Shown here in pieces: positions 47,351 to 55,614 of a DNA stretch of 64,000 nt. The notes under the pieces were generated by a model. It was not told where the DNA came from. It worked only from the letters and a program-made list of their open reading frames with translations, and did no database searches. A program made the position numbers and the translations under genes. Position 1 is the stretch's first letter. Each line of letters opens with the position of its first letter. The stretch comes from an uncultured Clostridia bacterium (GTDB lineage: Bacteria > Bacillota > Clostridia > Christensenellales > Borkfalkiaceae): contig CALVZS010000002.1 of the NCBI GenBank assembly GCA_944372575.1, forward strand, positions 1-64,000, read 5' to 3'.

Positions 47351-47560
47351 ACTTCGGAACAAGTAGCGCCGCAGTGCTTCTTTACAGAGAGTCTGCCCAC
47401 GGCTGGAAGGCGGACAGGGGCGTGCGGAGGGTGAAACCATCCGATTGAAAACAACTTCAGAGAAAGAGCGGCCGACGATGTTCGGCAATTAAGGTGGAAC
47501 CGCGCGGGAGATCTGCGTCCTTAAATTTCCTCGGACAGAGGGGATTTGAGGACGTTTTTT
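47351..47560 (+). ncRNA. T-box riboswitch upstream of thrS
   Basis: Leader RNA that senses uncharged tRNA-Thr and allows thrS transcription when threonylation is low. The conserved T-box AAGGTGGAACCGCG is at 47491-47504. The AG-box CAGAGAGT of stem I lies near 47384. A terminator stem, GCGTCCTTAAATTTCCTC with GAGGGGATTTGAGGACGT, ends in six T at 47555-47560. A Thr codon ACC in GGTGAAACCATCC near 47437 is a possible specifier, not verified. Regulation of thrS by a T-box is well established in Firmicutes. Confidence 0.92.
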
Positions 47561-47625
47561 GATATTTTTCGCAGGTTGCACAGTACTATGTCAGACATAA
47601 TGGCCGCATTGACGGGAGGAAAGTT

Positions 47626-49533
47626 ATGCAGATCACATTGAAGAACGGCGACAGGCTGGAACTGGAGGCGGGCGCAACGGCATATGACGCGGCGCTCAGG
47701 ATTTCGGAGGGGCTTGCGCGCGCCGCCGTCGCGGCGAAAGTGAACGGGAGCCTCTGCGATCTCTCGCATGTCCTTGCGGAGGGCGACGCGCTCGAGATCG
47801 TCACGCTCAGGGACAAGGAGGGGCTGGAGGTCTACCGCCATACCTGTTCGCACGTCCTGGCGCAGGCGCTCAAGACCATCTATCCCACCTGCAAGCTCGC
47901 CATCGGGCCGGTCATCGACAACGGCTTCTACTACGACGTCGACTTCAAGACGCCCATCACGATGGAGGACTTCGAGAAGATCGAGGCGGAGATGAAGAAG
48001 ATCATCAAGAGCAACCTGCCCATCGAGCGTTTCACGCTTCCGCGCGAGGAGGCGATCGCGCTCATGAGCAAGTACCATGAAAAGTACAAGGTAGAGCTCA
48101 TCCAGGATCTTCCCGAGGGAGAGGAGATCTCCTTCTACCGCCAGGGTGCGTTCATCGACCTGTGCCGCGGGCCGCACCTTCCCTCCACGGGCAAGATCAA
48201 GGCGTTCAAGCTCGTCTCCATCGCGGGCGCCTACTGGCGGGGCGACGAAAAGAAGAAGATGCTCACCCGCATTTACGGCACGGCGTTCGCCAAAAAGGAG
48301 GAGATGGACGAATACTTTGCCATGCTCGAGGAGGCGAAGAAGCGCGATCACATCAAGCTCGGCAGGGAGATGAAGCTGTTTGCGCTCCTGCCCGAGGGGA
48401 AGGGCTTTCCCTTCTTCCTGCCCAACGGCATGGTGCTCAAGAATACCCTCATCGACTACTGGCGCCAGATCCACCGCCGCGAGGGCTATGTGGAGGTGCA
48501 GACGCCCATCATTCTGAACCGCTCTCTCTGGGAGACCTCCGGGCATTGGGATCACTACAAGGACAATATGTACACGACCAAGATCGACGGCGAGGACTGC
48601 GCGATCAAGCCCATGAACTGCCCGGGCGGGATGCTTGTGTACAAGACGCAGCCGCACAGCTATAAGGATCTCCCCATCCGCATGGGCGAACTGGGCATCG
48701 TACACCGCCATGAAAAGAGCGGCCAGCTGCACGGGCTCATGCGCGTGCGCTGCTTCACGCAGGACGATGCGCACATCTTCATGCTGCCCGAGCAGATCAC
48801 GCAGGAGATCAAGGGCGTCGTGCGCATCATCGACGAAGTGTATAAGCTGTTCGGCTTCAAGTACTATGTGGAACTCTCCACCCGCCCCGAAAATTCCATG
48901 GGCAGCGACGAGGACTGGGAGGCGGCAACGAACGCCCTGCGCGCCGCGCTCGAGGAGCTCGGGCTGGACTACACCGTCAACGAGGGCGACGGCGCCTTCT
49001 ACGGCCCCAAGATCGACTTCCACCTGGAGGACTCCATCAAGCGCACATGGCAGTGCGGCACCATTCAGCTCGACTTCCAGATGCCCCAGCGCTTTGAGCT
49101 GGAGTATGTGGGGGAGGACGGGCTCAAACACCGCCCGATCATGATCCACCGCGTCGTATTCGGCTCCATCGAGCGCTTCATCGGCATCCTGATCGAGCAT
49201 TTTGCGGGCAAGTTCCCCGTCTGGCTCGCGCCCGAGCAGGTCAAAGTCCTGCCCGTCACCGACCGTGCCGCCCAATATGCGGAGGAACTCGTCGCGCAGA
49301 TGAATGAAATGGGTCTGCGCGCTTCGGCGGATCTGAGAAAGGAGAAGATCGGCAGGAAGATCCTCGATGCCGAGGTGGAGAAGGTTCCCTATAAGCTGAT
49401 CGTGGGCGACAAAGAGATGGAGGACGGTTCCGTCTCGGTGCGCCGCCGCGGCGAGGGGGACATCGGCGCCATGTCCAAGGCGGAGTTCTTCGCCCTCGTC
49501 AAAAAGGAGAACGACGAGAAGACGATCTTCTGA
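47626..49533 (+). CDS. thrS: Threonyl-tRNA synthetase
   Basis: Class II synthetase charging tRNA-Thr. The N-terminal TGS domain (1-62), editing domain with HTCSHVLAQA (about 70) and YYDVDF, and catalytic core with motif 2 (HRHEKSGQLHGLMRVRCF) and zinc ligands (MNCPGGM Cys; later His) are visible. The C-terminal anticodon-binding domain follows from about 540. 635 residues. GGAGGAAAG lies about 4 nt before the start. Controlled by the T-box upstream. Confidence 0.96.
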   Translation: MQITLKNGDRLELEAGATAYDAALRISEGLARAAVAAKVNGSLCDLSHVLAEGDALEIVTLRDKEGLEVYRHTCSHVLAQALKTIYPTCKLAIGPVIDNGFYYDVDFKTPITMEDFEKIEAEMKKIIKSNLPIERFTLPREEAIALMSKYHEKYKVELIQDLPEGEEISFYRQGAFIDLCRGPHLPSTGKIKAFKLVSIAGAYWRGDEKKKMLTRIYGTAFAKKEEMDEYFAMLEEAKKRDHIKLGREMKLFALLPEGKGFPFFLPNGMVLKNTLIDYWRQIHRREGYVEVQTPIILNRSLWETSGHWDHYKDNMYTTKIDGEDCAIKPMNCPGGMLVYKTQPHSYKDLPIRMGELGIVHRHEKSGQLHGLMRVRCFTQDDAHIFMLPEQITQEIKGVVRIIDEVYKLFGFKYYVELSTRPENSMGSDEDWEAATNALRAALEELGLDYTVNEGDGAFYGPKIDFHLEDSIKRTWQCGTIQLDFQMPQRFELEYVGEDGLKHRPIMIHRVVFGSIERFIGILIEHFAGKFPVWLAPEQVKVLPVTDRAAQYAEELVAQMNEMGLRASADLRKEKIGRKILDAEVEKVPYKLIVGDKEMEDGSVSVRRRGEGDIGAMSKAEFFALVKKENDEKTIF

Positions 49534-49561
49534 AAAAGTTTTGAAAAGGGCAAAAAATCCC

Positions 49562-49590
49562 TTGACAACGGGTGTGCTTTCTGCTAAAAT
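49562..49590 (+). promoter_or_regulatory. Sigma-A promoter of infC-rpmI-rplT
   Basis: TTGACA, 17 bp, TAAAAT with TGC extended -10, after the thrS stop. Confidence 0.9.
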
Positions 49591-49597
49591 GTGAAAA

Positions 49598-49728
49598 GTC
49601 AAGCAGAGGCGAACCCTTCTCCCCGGATCTGCTCACGCGGAACGGGCCAATGAAATTTCGGCGATAAGCGCTCGGCGCTTACTGATTTTTCCGCGGGTCG
49701 CACTCTGTGCGGCCCGATTCTTTATTTT
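49598..49728 (+). ncRNA. L20 leader (ribosomal protein autoregulatory leader)
   Basis: Leader of about 130 nt between promoter and infC, in the usual place for the Firmicutes L20 leader, where L20 binding causes premature termination. It holds a TAAGCGC-TCG-GCGCTTA hairpin (49666-49682) and a final stem GGGTCGCAC-TCT-GTGCGGCCC (49695-49715) followed by GATTCTTTATTTT, a terminator. Exact secondary structure not checked against the family model. Confidence 0.7.
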
Positions 49729-49740
49729 GAGGTGGGAACC

Positions 49741-50253
49741 ATTAAAACGCAGAATCAGATGAACGGTGAAATCCGCGACCGCGAGATCCGCGTGATCTCG
49801 GAGACGGGGGAGATGCTCGGCGTCATGTCCCCGCGTGAGGCGATGCACCTTGCCGAAGAGGCCGGGCTCGATCTTGTCAAGATCTCTCCCAATGCCGTGC
49901 CGCCCGTGTGCAAGATCATGGACTGGGGCAAGTTCAAATTCGAACAGGCAAAGAAGGAGAAGGAGAACAGGCGCAATCAGAAGATCGTCGAGCTCAAGGA
50001 AGTGCAGCTCTCCGTCACCATCGACGTAGGCGACGTCAAGGTCAAGGCACGCAAGGCGACCGAGTTTCTGCAGGAGGGCAACAAGGTCAAAGTCACCATC
50101 CGCCTGCGCGGCCGTCAGATGGCGCACGCGCACCTGGGGCGGGACGTGATGATGAACTTCTATGAGATGCTCAAGGACATCGCCGTCATCGAAAAACCCG
50201 TCAATCAGGAGGGGCGCAACCTCATCATGATCTTAGGGCCGGTCAAAAAATAA
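49741..50253 (+). CDS. infC: Translation initiation factor IF-3, probable AUU start
   Basis: IF-3 prevents premature subunit joining and checks the initiator codon. The N domain (INGEIRDREIRV-like start, here MNGEIRDREIRVI), basic linker and C domain (QFLQEGNKVKVTIRLRGRQMAH) are present; about 170 residues. The start is best placed at ATT 49741: GAGGTG at 49729-49734 gives perfect 6-nt spacing, and IF-3 genes commonly use AUU for self-regulation. GTG 49732 lies inside that Shine-Dalgarno and has none itself; ATG 49759 has no site. Confidence 0.93.
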   Translation: MKTQNQMNGEIRDREIRVISETGEMLGVMSPREAMHLAEEAGLDLVKISPNAVPPVCKIMDWGKFKFEQAKKEKENRRNQKIVELKEVQLSVTIDVGDVKVKARKATEFLQEGNKVKVTIRLRGRQMAHAHLGRDVMMNFYEMLKDIAVIEKPVNQEGRNLIMILGPVKK

Positions 50254-50313
50254 CAGGCAGCGCCGCCCCGGGCGGCTTTGCATAAACATCGAAAAAAATC
50301 GGAGGATACTGGT

Positions 50314-50514
50314 ATGCCCAAACAGAAATCGCACAGCGGCAGCAAGAAGCGCTTCTGGCTCACCGGCACCGGCAAGGTCAAAAGACCTCACGGCGGCAAG
50401 AACCACAAAGCGGAAACCAAGAACAGAAAGAGAAAGAGAAATCTGCGCAAGAACACGCTCGTCTCCTCGGCACAGGAGAACAACGTCAAGCAGATGATCC
50501 CCTACAAGGGTTAA
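50314..50514 (+). CDS. rpmI: 50S ribosomal protein L35
   Basis: 66-residue very basic ribosomal protein (PKQKSHSGSKKRF start, KRKRNLRKNTLV). Start ATG 50314 with GGAGG 8 nt upstream; an earlier frame extension of 12 residues has no site. Second gene of the infC-rpmI-rplT operon. Confidence 0.97.
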   Translation: MPKQKSHSGSKKRFWLTGTGKVKRPHGGKNHKAETKNRKRKRNLRKNTLVSSAQENNVKQMIPYKG

Positions 50515-50529
50515 CGGGAGGTACAGACA

Positions 50530-50880
50530 ATGCGTATCAAGAGAGGCGTCAACGGCGTCAAAAAGCGCAGAAAGATCTTGAAGCTCGCCAAGGGCTACTT
50601 CGGCTGCAAGAGCAAGAACTACCGCATCGCCCGCGAAGCGGTGATGAAGTCTTTGAACTATGCCTACATCGGCAGAAAGCGCCGCAAGCGCGATATGCGC
50701 GCGCTCTGGATCGCCCGCATCAACGCAGGCGCAAGGGAGAACGGGCTTTCCTATTCCAAGCTGATGCACGGGCTGAAGGTCGCGGGCATCGAGCTCAACC
50801 GCAAGGTGCTTGCCGATCTTGCCGTGACGGATGCCGCGGCGTTCGCGGACATCTGCAACAAGGCGAAAGCCGCCATCTGA
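50530..50880 (+). CDS. rplT: 50S ribosomal protein L20
   Basis: 116-residue L20, which binds 23S rRNA and represses its own operon through the upstream leader. [19 protein letters not shown] and [16 protein letters not shown] are characteristic. GGGAGG lies 8 nt before the start; 15 bp after rpmI. Confidence 0.97.
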   Translation: MRIKRGVNGVKKRRKILKLAKGYFGCKSKNYRIAREAVMKSLNYAYIGRKRRKRDMRALWIARINAGARENGLSYSKLMHGLKVAGIELNRKVLADLAVTDAAAFADICNKAKAAI

Positions 50881-50884
50881 GCAA

Positions 50885-50912
50885 CAAAAAGCCTTTGCAA
50901 AAAGGCTTTTTT
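50885..50912 (+). terminator. Terminator after rplT
   Basis: AAAAAGCCTTT and AAAGGCTTTTTT around GCA; six T. It ends 12 bp before the next start codon. Confidence 0.88.
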
Positions 50913-50923
50913 CGCGTACATTT

Positions 50924-51664
50924 ATGGTCATCGTTTCCAGACAAAACCCACTCGTCAAAGAGCTTTCCTCCCTCAGGGAGAAAAAGGGCAGGCGCGAGAG
51001 GGGGACGTTCCTCGTCGAAGGGGTCAAGATGGTGCGGGAAGCCTTTACCGCCGGGATGCGCGTCATGCGCGTCGTCGTGCGCGACGATTACGCGGGAGAG
51101 ACCTTCCTTCCGCCCGCCGCCGTCCTGGGCAGGGATGCCTTTGCCGCCGTCTCGGACGAAAAGACGCCGCAGGGCATCGCGGCGGAGGTTGCGCTCCCCG
51201 TCTGCGCCGTCCGGCCGCCCGAGGGGAACTGCCTGTTTCTGGACGGGCTGCAGGATCCCGCCAACGTGGGCGCGATCGTGCGCACGGCGGTCGCTGCGGG
51301 GTATGAAGAACTCTACCTCGCGCAGTGCGCCGATCCCTTTTCCCCCAAGAGCGTGCGCGCGAGCATGAGCGGCGTCTTCTTCGCCCGTATCATGCAGGGG
51401 AGCCGGGAGGAGCTGCTCTCCGCCGTCGGCGTGCCGCTCATTGCGGCGGATATGGGCGGAGAGGACGTGTTCTCCTTCACGCCGCCCGAAACGTTCTGTC
51501 TCGCCGTCGGCAGCGAGGGCGGCGGGCTCTCGGAAGAGGTGCGCGGCCGCGCGCGCTTCACCGTCCGCATCCCGATGGATGCGCGCACGGAGAGTCTGAA
51601 CGCGGCAGTCTCGGCGGGGATCCTGATGTACGCCCTGAGGGCGGGAACCAATTTACGGAGGTAA
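50924..51664 (+). CDS. SpoU/TrmH-family RNA 2'-O-methyltransferase
   Basis: 246-residue SAM-dependent RNA ribose methyltransferase of the SPOUT class. A substrate-binding N domain (FLVEGVKMVREA) precedes the catalytic domain with motif 1 (LDGLQDPANVGAIVRTAVAAG), motif 2 (FCLAVGSEGGGLS) and motif 3 (VRIPMDARTESLNAAVSAGILMY). It commonly follows rplT in Firmicutes. ATG 50924 is odd: no Shine-Dalgarno, only 12 nt after the terminator. Expression may depend on read-through, leaderless initiation or a different start. Target nucleotide unknown. Confidence 0.9.
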   Translation: MVIVSRQNPLVKELSSLREKKGRRERGTFLVEGVKMVREAFTAGMRVMRVVVRDDYAGETFLPPAAVLGRDAFAAVSDEKTPQGIAAEVALPVCAVRPPEGNCLFLDGLQDPANVGAIVRTAVAAGYEELYLAQCADPFSPKSVRASMSGVFFARIMQGSREELLSAVGVPLIAADMGGEDVFSFTPPETFCLAVGSEGGGLSEEVRGRARFTVRIPMDARTESLNAAVSAGILMYALRAGTNLRR

Positions 51665-51670
51665 TCAATC

Positions 51671-52411
51671 ATGTCAGGTCACAGCAAGTGGCACAATATT
51701 CAGGCAAAGAAGGGCAAGGCGGACGCCGCGCGCGGCAGGATCTTCACCAAACTCGGCCGCGAGATCGCCGTTGCGGCGCGCAGCAACCCCAACCCTGCAA
51801 CCAACTCCAAACTTGCCGACGTCATCGCCAAGGCGAAGGCGGCGAACATGCCCAACGACAATATCGAGCGCTCCATCAAGCGTGCGGCGGGCGAGCTGGG
51901 CGACAGGGACTATAAGGAACTCACCTATGAGGGATACGGCGTGGGCGGCGCGGCGGTCATCATCTCCACGCTGACGGACAACAACAACCGCACGGCGGGG
52001 GACATCCGCGCCATCATGTCCAAGCACGGCGGGTCTCTCGGCACCACGGGCAGCGTGTCCTATATGTTCGACCACAAGGGTCTCATCGTGGTGGAGCGCA
52101 CGCCCGATCTCGACGAGGATACGATGACGGATTACGCCATCGAGGCGGGTGCGGACGACGTCGTCTCGCAGGAGGATGTCTATGAGGTGTACACCTCCGT
52201 CCCCGCGTTCTCCGACGTGCGCAAATTCCTGGAGGAGAAGGGGCTTTCCTTCCTTTCCGCCGAGCTTGCCATGATCCCGCAGAGCAGGATCACGCTCCCC
52301 GAGGACAAGCTGGAGACCTTCCAAAAGATGCTCGATAAGCTTGAAGAGAACGATGACGTGCAGACCGTCTGGCACAACGTCGACCTCCCCGAGGAGGAAG
52401 AAGAGGAGTGA
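51671..52411 (+). CDS. YebC/PmpR-family regulatory or translation factor
   Basis: 246-residue YebC family protein. MSGHSKWHNIQAKKGKADAARG is the diagnostic start, with GGVGGAAVI-like YGVGGAAVIISTLTDNNNRT and an acidic C terminus (LPEEEEEE). Members act as transcription regulators or, as shown for some, relieve ribosome stalling at proline runs. GGAGG lies 8 nt before the start; 6 bp after the methyltransferase stop, so the two are one transcription unit. Confidence 0.95.
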   Translation: MSGHSKWHNIQAKKGKADAARGRIFTKLGREIAVAARSNPNPATNSKLADVIAKAKAANMPNDNIERSIKRAAGELGDRDYKELTYEGYGVGGAAVIISTLTDNNNRTAGDIRAIMSKHGGSLGTTGSVSYMFDHKGLIVVERTPDLDEDTMTDYAIEAGADDVVSQEDVYEVYTSVPAFSDVRKFLEEKGLSFLSAELAMIPQSRITLPEDKLETFQKMLDKLEENDDVQTVWHNVDLPEEEEEE

Positions 52412-52425
52412 TCTCCTCTTTTTTT
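52401..52425 (+). terminator. Terminator overlapping yebC stop
   Basis: AAGAGGAG-TGAT-CTCCTCTT then a T run; the loop contains the stop codon. Confidence 0.85.
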
Positions 52426-52443
52426 GTGCTGTTTTTCGGGAAG

Positions 52444-52476
52444 TTCATGGTATTATGCCAGACATAATACCATGAA
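52444..52476. repeat. 14-bp perfect inverted repeat
   Basis: TTCATGGTATTATG and CATAATACCATGAA around loop CCAGA. No T run; it lies between two terminators. Confidence 0.7.
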
Positions 52477-52508
52477 ACCTGCCGTTTTTACCATTGCGGC
52501 AGGTTTTT
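52476..52508 (+). terminator. Second terminator before proA
   Basis: AACCTGCCG and CGGCAGGTT with a 12-nt loop, then TTTTT. Confidence 0.8.
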
Positions 52509-52519
52509 TGCTCCCTCGG

Positions 52520-52549
52520 TTGACAGGGATCCCCCGCGTGTTGTATAAT
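52520..52549 (+). promoter_or_regulatory. Sigma-A promoter of proA
   Basis: TTGACA, 18 bp, TATAAT, 28 bp before the start codon. Confidence 0.85.
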
Positions 52550-52576
52550 ATCGGCAGAATACTGGAGGACGAAAGG

Positions 52577-53812
52577 ATGACCATTTCCGAGACATGCAGA
52601 CTTGCCAAGGAACATGCAGGTGCGATCGCCTATTCTTCGGAGGCGGAGAAAAACAGAATGCTTTCACTTGCGGCCGATGCGCTCGTCGCGCACGCCGATG
52701 AGATCATGGAAGCAAACAAAAAGGACGTGGAAGCATGCACGCGCGGGGAACAGTTCCGTGACCGCCTTCTGCTCGATGAAGCGCGCATCGCGGGCATTGC
52801 GCAGGGTCTCAAAGCGCTCGTCCGCCTTGCCTGTCCCGTGGGGGAGATCATCGAACACTATACAACGCCGGGCGGGCTGGACATCTCCCGCGTGCGCGTT
52901 CCCTTCGGTGTCATCGGCATCATCTATGAGGCGCGGCCCAACGTCACGGCGGATGCAGCAGGGCTTTGCATCAAGAGCGGCAATGCCGTGGTGTTGCGCG
53001 GCAGCCGTGAGGCCTATGCCTCCAACGAGGTGATCGTGCGCGTCATGAAGGACGCCATCCGCGCGGGCGGTTTCGATCCCGAATTTATTCAGCTCATCTC
53101 CGATTGTTCACACGAGGGCGCGCGGCAATTTATGCGCGAGAAGGGGACGCTCGACCTGCTCATCCCGCGCGGCGGGGCGGCGCTCATTCAGAGCACGCTC
53201 GAGAACGCCACCGTGCCGGTCATTGAAACGGGGACGGGCAACTGTCACGTCTATGTGGAACGAACTGCCGACCTCTTGATGGCGCAGAACATCCTCGTCA
53301 ACGCCAAGACGCAGCGCACCAGCGTGTGCAACGCCTGCGAGAGCCTTGTTGTCGATGCGGCGTTTGCGGATGAATGTCTCGACCGGCTGCTCCTGCCCCT
53401 GCTGGAACGGGGCGTGGAGATCGTGGGGGATGAGCGGGCGCGCCTGGATATGCCCGCCGTCGGGATCGCGACGGAGGAGGACTTCTACCGCGAATACCTG
53501 GACAAAAAGATCTCCGTGAAGATTGTGGACGGCACGGACGAGGCGATCGCATGGATCAACGAGCACTCCACCCACCACAGCGAGGCGATCGTCACGCAGA
53601 ATGCTCAAGCGGCGGAGAAATTTCTCAAAGAAATCGATTCGGCGTGTGTCTATGTCAATGCCTCGACGCGCTTTACGGACGGATTTGAATATGGCTTCGG
53701 CGCCGAAATGGGCATCTCCACGCAGAAACTCCACGCGCGCGGGCCGATGGGCCTCAGGGAGCTGACCTCCTATAAATATGTCATCCGCGGGAACGGACAG
53801 GTCAGAGGCTGA
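52577..53812 (+). CDS. proA: Gamma-glutamyl phosphate reductase
   Basis: Second step of proline synthesis, reducing gamma-glutamyl phosphate to the semialdehyde. An aldehyde-dehydrogenase-like fold is shown by FGVIGIIYEARPNVTADAA, the NADPH loop VVLRGSREAY, and catalytic Cys251 in TSVCNACESL; FGAEMGISTQKLHARGPMG closes the family pattern. 411 residues. ATG 52577 is chosen with GGAGGACGAAAGG upstream; a longer frame would cross promoter and terminator. No proB is adjacent in the window. Terminator at 53820-53867. Confidence 0.95.
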   Translation: MTISETCRLAKEHAGAIAYSSEAEKNRMLSLAADALVAHADEIMEANKKDVEACTRGEQFRDRLLLDEARIAGIAQGLKALVRLACPVGEIIEHYTTPGGLDISRVRVPFGVIGIIYEARPNVTADAAGLCIKSGNAVVLRGSREAYASNEVIVRVMKDAIRAGGFDPEFIQLISDCSHEGARQFMREKGTLDLLIPRGGAALIQSTLENATVPVIETGTGNCHVYVERTADLLMAQNILVNAKTQRTSVCNACESLVVDAAFADECLDRLLLPLLERGVEIVGDERARLDMPAVGIATEEDFYREYLDKKISVKIVDGTDEAIAWINEHSTHHSEAIVTQNAQAAEKFLKEIDSACVYVNASTRFTDGFEYGFGAEMGISTQKLHARGPMGLRELTSYKYVIRGNGQVRG

Positions 53813-53819
53813 AAGAACT

Positions 53820-53867
53820 GAAAAAGGGGGCGGGCTTGCCAAAAAGCAAACCCGCCCCCGTATTTTT
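53820..53867. terminator. Bidirectional terminator proA / PHP gene
   Basis: GGGGGCGGG and CCCGCCCCC with an inner TTGC/GCAA pair; flanked by five A and, after GTA, five T. Confidence 0.9.
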
Positions 53868-53874
53868 ACAATAT

Positions 53875-54906
53875 TTATGCGATTTCGTCCGCGAAATAGG
53901 CGCGTGTCCAGGCGCATCGTCCGGCAGCGTCTTTCACCGTGATGCGGAAGTAGCAGCCCTTGTTTGCGTCCGGGCCCTCCTTGGATTTGTACAGATATTC
54001 CTTCAGATCGAAATAGGCGCCCTTGAGCAGCTCGCCCTCCTTTGCGGCGGCGCGCACGGCAAAGCGGCGCTCCGTGGTGAGCGTGATCTCTGCGGCGGGG
54101 GAGGTAGCGATATGTACGATGCCCTCCTCGCATGTGAGTTCTTCGATTGCGGGCCCGGTCGAGGCATACATGGCGCCCTGTTCCATGGCGCGGATGACCG
54201 CCTCATAGTTGAGTGTCTCCGCCTTAATCATGACCCAGCCGTGGAAGCAGTGCGCAAGGCAGTGCGCGTCGTCCGTGGCGATGGGAAGAATGCGCTCGCC
54301 CAGGCGCAGCAGGTCGTCGAGCGGCTGTACGGTATCGGGATATCCTGTCAGCGCACAGCCGGAGTTGTAGCACTCCACCGCCCATAGCCCTTTCATGCCG
54401 CAGTAGTCGGCATAATTCTGCCCCGACCAGACGGGATGATTGAAAGAAACCAAAAATCCCGCCTTATTTGCCTCGGCGATCAGCCGATTGAAACAGTCGG
54501 TGCCGTACTCACGGCGGGTACCGTGCGCGCGCATTTCGTCCGTGACGAACACGCGCGAATGTTTGAGCCAGATGCCTGCCTCGTCAAAGGCGGGACACAG
54601 CACGTTGTCCGCTTCCTTTGCATAGAAGTTCATGTGACACGTCGTCATGAACGTGAAATCCCATGTGGGCGGATGGGGGAAGTTGACGGCGATCTCAAAG
54701 CCCGTGAGGGAAAGGAAATTTTCGTCGGTCAGGTCGTTGTGCGGCACGATGACCTCGTGATCGGTGAAGGCGACAATGGAGTATCCGTGCGCCAGGAAGG
54801 CGCGTTTGACCTCGTCGGGCGTCATTTCACCGTCCGAAACCACGGTGTGCATGTGCAGGTTTGCCTTGTAAAATTTCCCCTGTCCGGGCAGCAGATATTG
54901 TTTCAT
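53875..54906 (-). CDS. PHP-domain phosphoesterase-like protein
   Basis: 343-residue protein of the PHP superfamily, metal-dependent phosphoesterases. Metal motifs NLHMHTVVSDG (about 16), FTDHEVI (about 47), FNHPVWSG (about 155) and ATDDAHC (about 215) are kept. The C-terminal 100 residues form a separate beta-type domain (ITLTTERRFAVRAAA). It resembles uncharacterised PHP proteins rather than HisK or polymerase PHP. Start is ATG 54906 without a good Shine-Dalgarno sequence; it is 36 bp after the Nudix gene and probably shares its transcript. Substrate unknown. Confidence 0.8.
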   Translation of the reverse strand: MKQYLLPGQGKFYKANLHMHTVVSDGEMTPDEVKRAFLAHGYSIVAFTDHEVIVPHNDLTDENFLSLTGFEIAVNFPHPPTWDFTFMTTCHMNFYAKEADNVLCPAFDEAGIWLKHSRVFVTDEMRAHGTRREYGTDCFNRLIAEANKAGFLVSFNHPVWSGQNYADYCGMKGLWAVECYNSGCALTGYPDTVQPLDDLLRLGERILPIATDDAHCLAHCFHGWVMIKAETLNYEAVIRAMEQGAMYASTGPAIEELTCEEGIVHIATSPAAEITLTTERRFAVRAAAKEGELLKGAYFDLKEYLYKSKEGPDANKGCYFRITVKDAAGRCAWTRAYFADEIA

Positions 54907-54942
54907 GTCAAGAATAGGGCGCTCGCGGGGAGGCGCGCAGGC

Positions 54943-55434
54943 TTATTTTTTTCTTCCCAGTTCATTCAGCGCGCCCAGCAGAAAGTACTCCGCCGTCGAG
55001 CCCTTGATCACATGTTCGCGCGCTTCTTCGGGGGTGAACCAGCACGCTTCGTCGATCTCTTCGTTCAGGACGATCTCGCCCTCGTCGGCCGTGACAATGA
55101 AGTTGAGCATCAGAACGTCCTTTGCATCGTGATACCGGGAGGCGTGGTAGCGCCATTTGACGGCCGTGAGCTTCGTCTCTTCGCGCAGTTCGCGCGGGAT
55201 GGCCTTCTCGGCGCTCTCGCCCTTTTTGATGTAGCCTGCAAACAGCTTGTAGTCCTCCTCGCCCGCGTGGCGCGCCAGCAGAATTTTATTTTCTGCGCGG
55301 TTGACCACCGTCATCGATACGGCAACGGGGAAGAAGGGGAACTTGAATGCGCCGCACTGTTCGCAGTAGGGGATGAGGCCTTCGTTTTCCAAAAAGCGCA
55401 GAGTGAGTTTTGCGCCGCAGTCTCTGCAATACAT
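54943..55434 (-). CDS. Nudix hydrolase with zinc ribbon (NudC-like)
   Basis: 163-residue Nudix enzyme. A zinc ribbon (C3, C6, C24, C27) leads into the Nudix domain with box GYIKKGESAEKAIPRELREE, in which the final Gly position is Lys (TKL). It resembles the C-terminal half of NudC, which hydrolyses NADH or removes NAD caps from RNA, but the NudC SQPWPFPxS motif is not clear. Substrate is uncertain. GAGGT lies about 8 nt before the start. Promoter at 55467-55495; the PHP gene follows. Confidence 0.85.
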   Translation of the reverse strand: MYCRDCGAKLTLRFLENEGLIPYCEQCGAFKFPFFPVAVSMTVVNRAENKILLARHAGEEDYKLFAGYIKKGESAEKAIPRELREETKLTAVKWRYHASRYHDAKDVLMLNFIVTADEGEIVLNEEIDEACWFTPEEAREHVIKGSTAEYFLLGALNELGRKK

Positions 55435-55466
55435 CGTGATTACCTCGCTTTGCTTTTCAGTCTTAT

Positions 55467-55495
55467 ATTTTACGCCCGGACGGGCGCGTTGTCAA
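55467..55495 (-). promoter_or_regulatory. Sigma-A promoter of Nudix-PHP operon with inverted repeat in spacer
   Basis: Minus strand TTGACA, 17 bp, TAAAAT. Spacer holds CGCCCG-TC-CGGGCG, a possible operator. Confidence 0.8.
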
Positions 55496-55614
55496 CCGTT
55501 TGGCGTGAAAATGCTGTAAATTTCTGTCAAAAACAGAAAAAAGGAAACGCGGACGCGGACAGGAAAGCGGGCGGGGCGCCGGGAAGATCGCGCCTGCTTT
55601 TTGCAGGTTACCGC

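Noticed and set aside
47521..49602. Minus-strand open frame of 693 codons opposite thrS
   Set aside because: Shadow of thrS and its leader terminator; no promoter or start signal.
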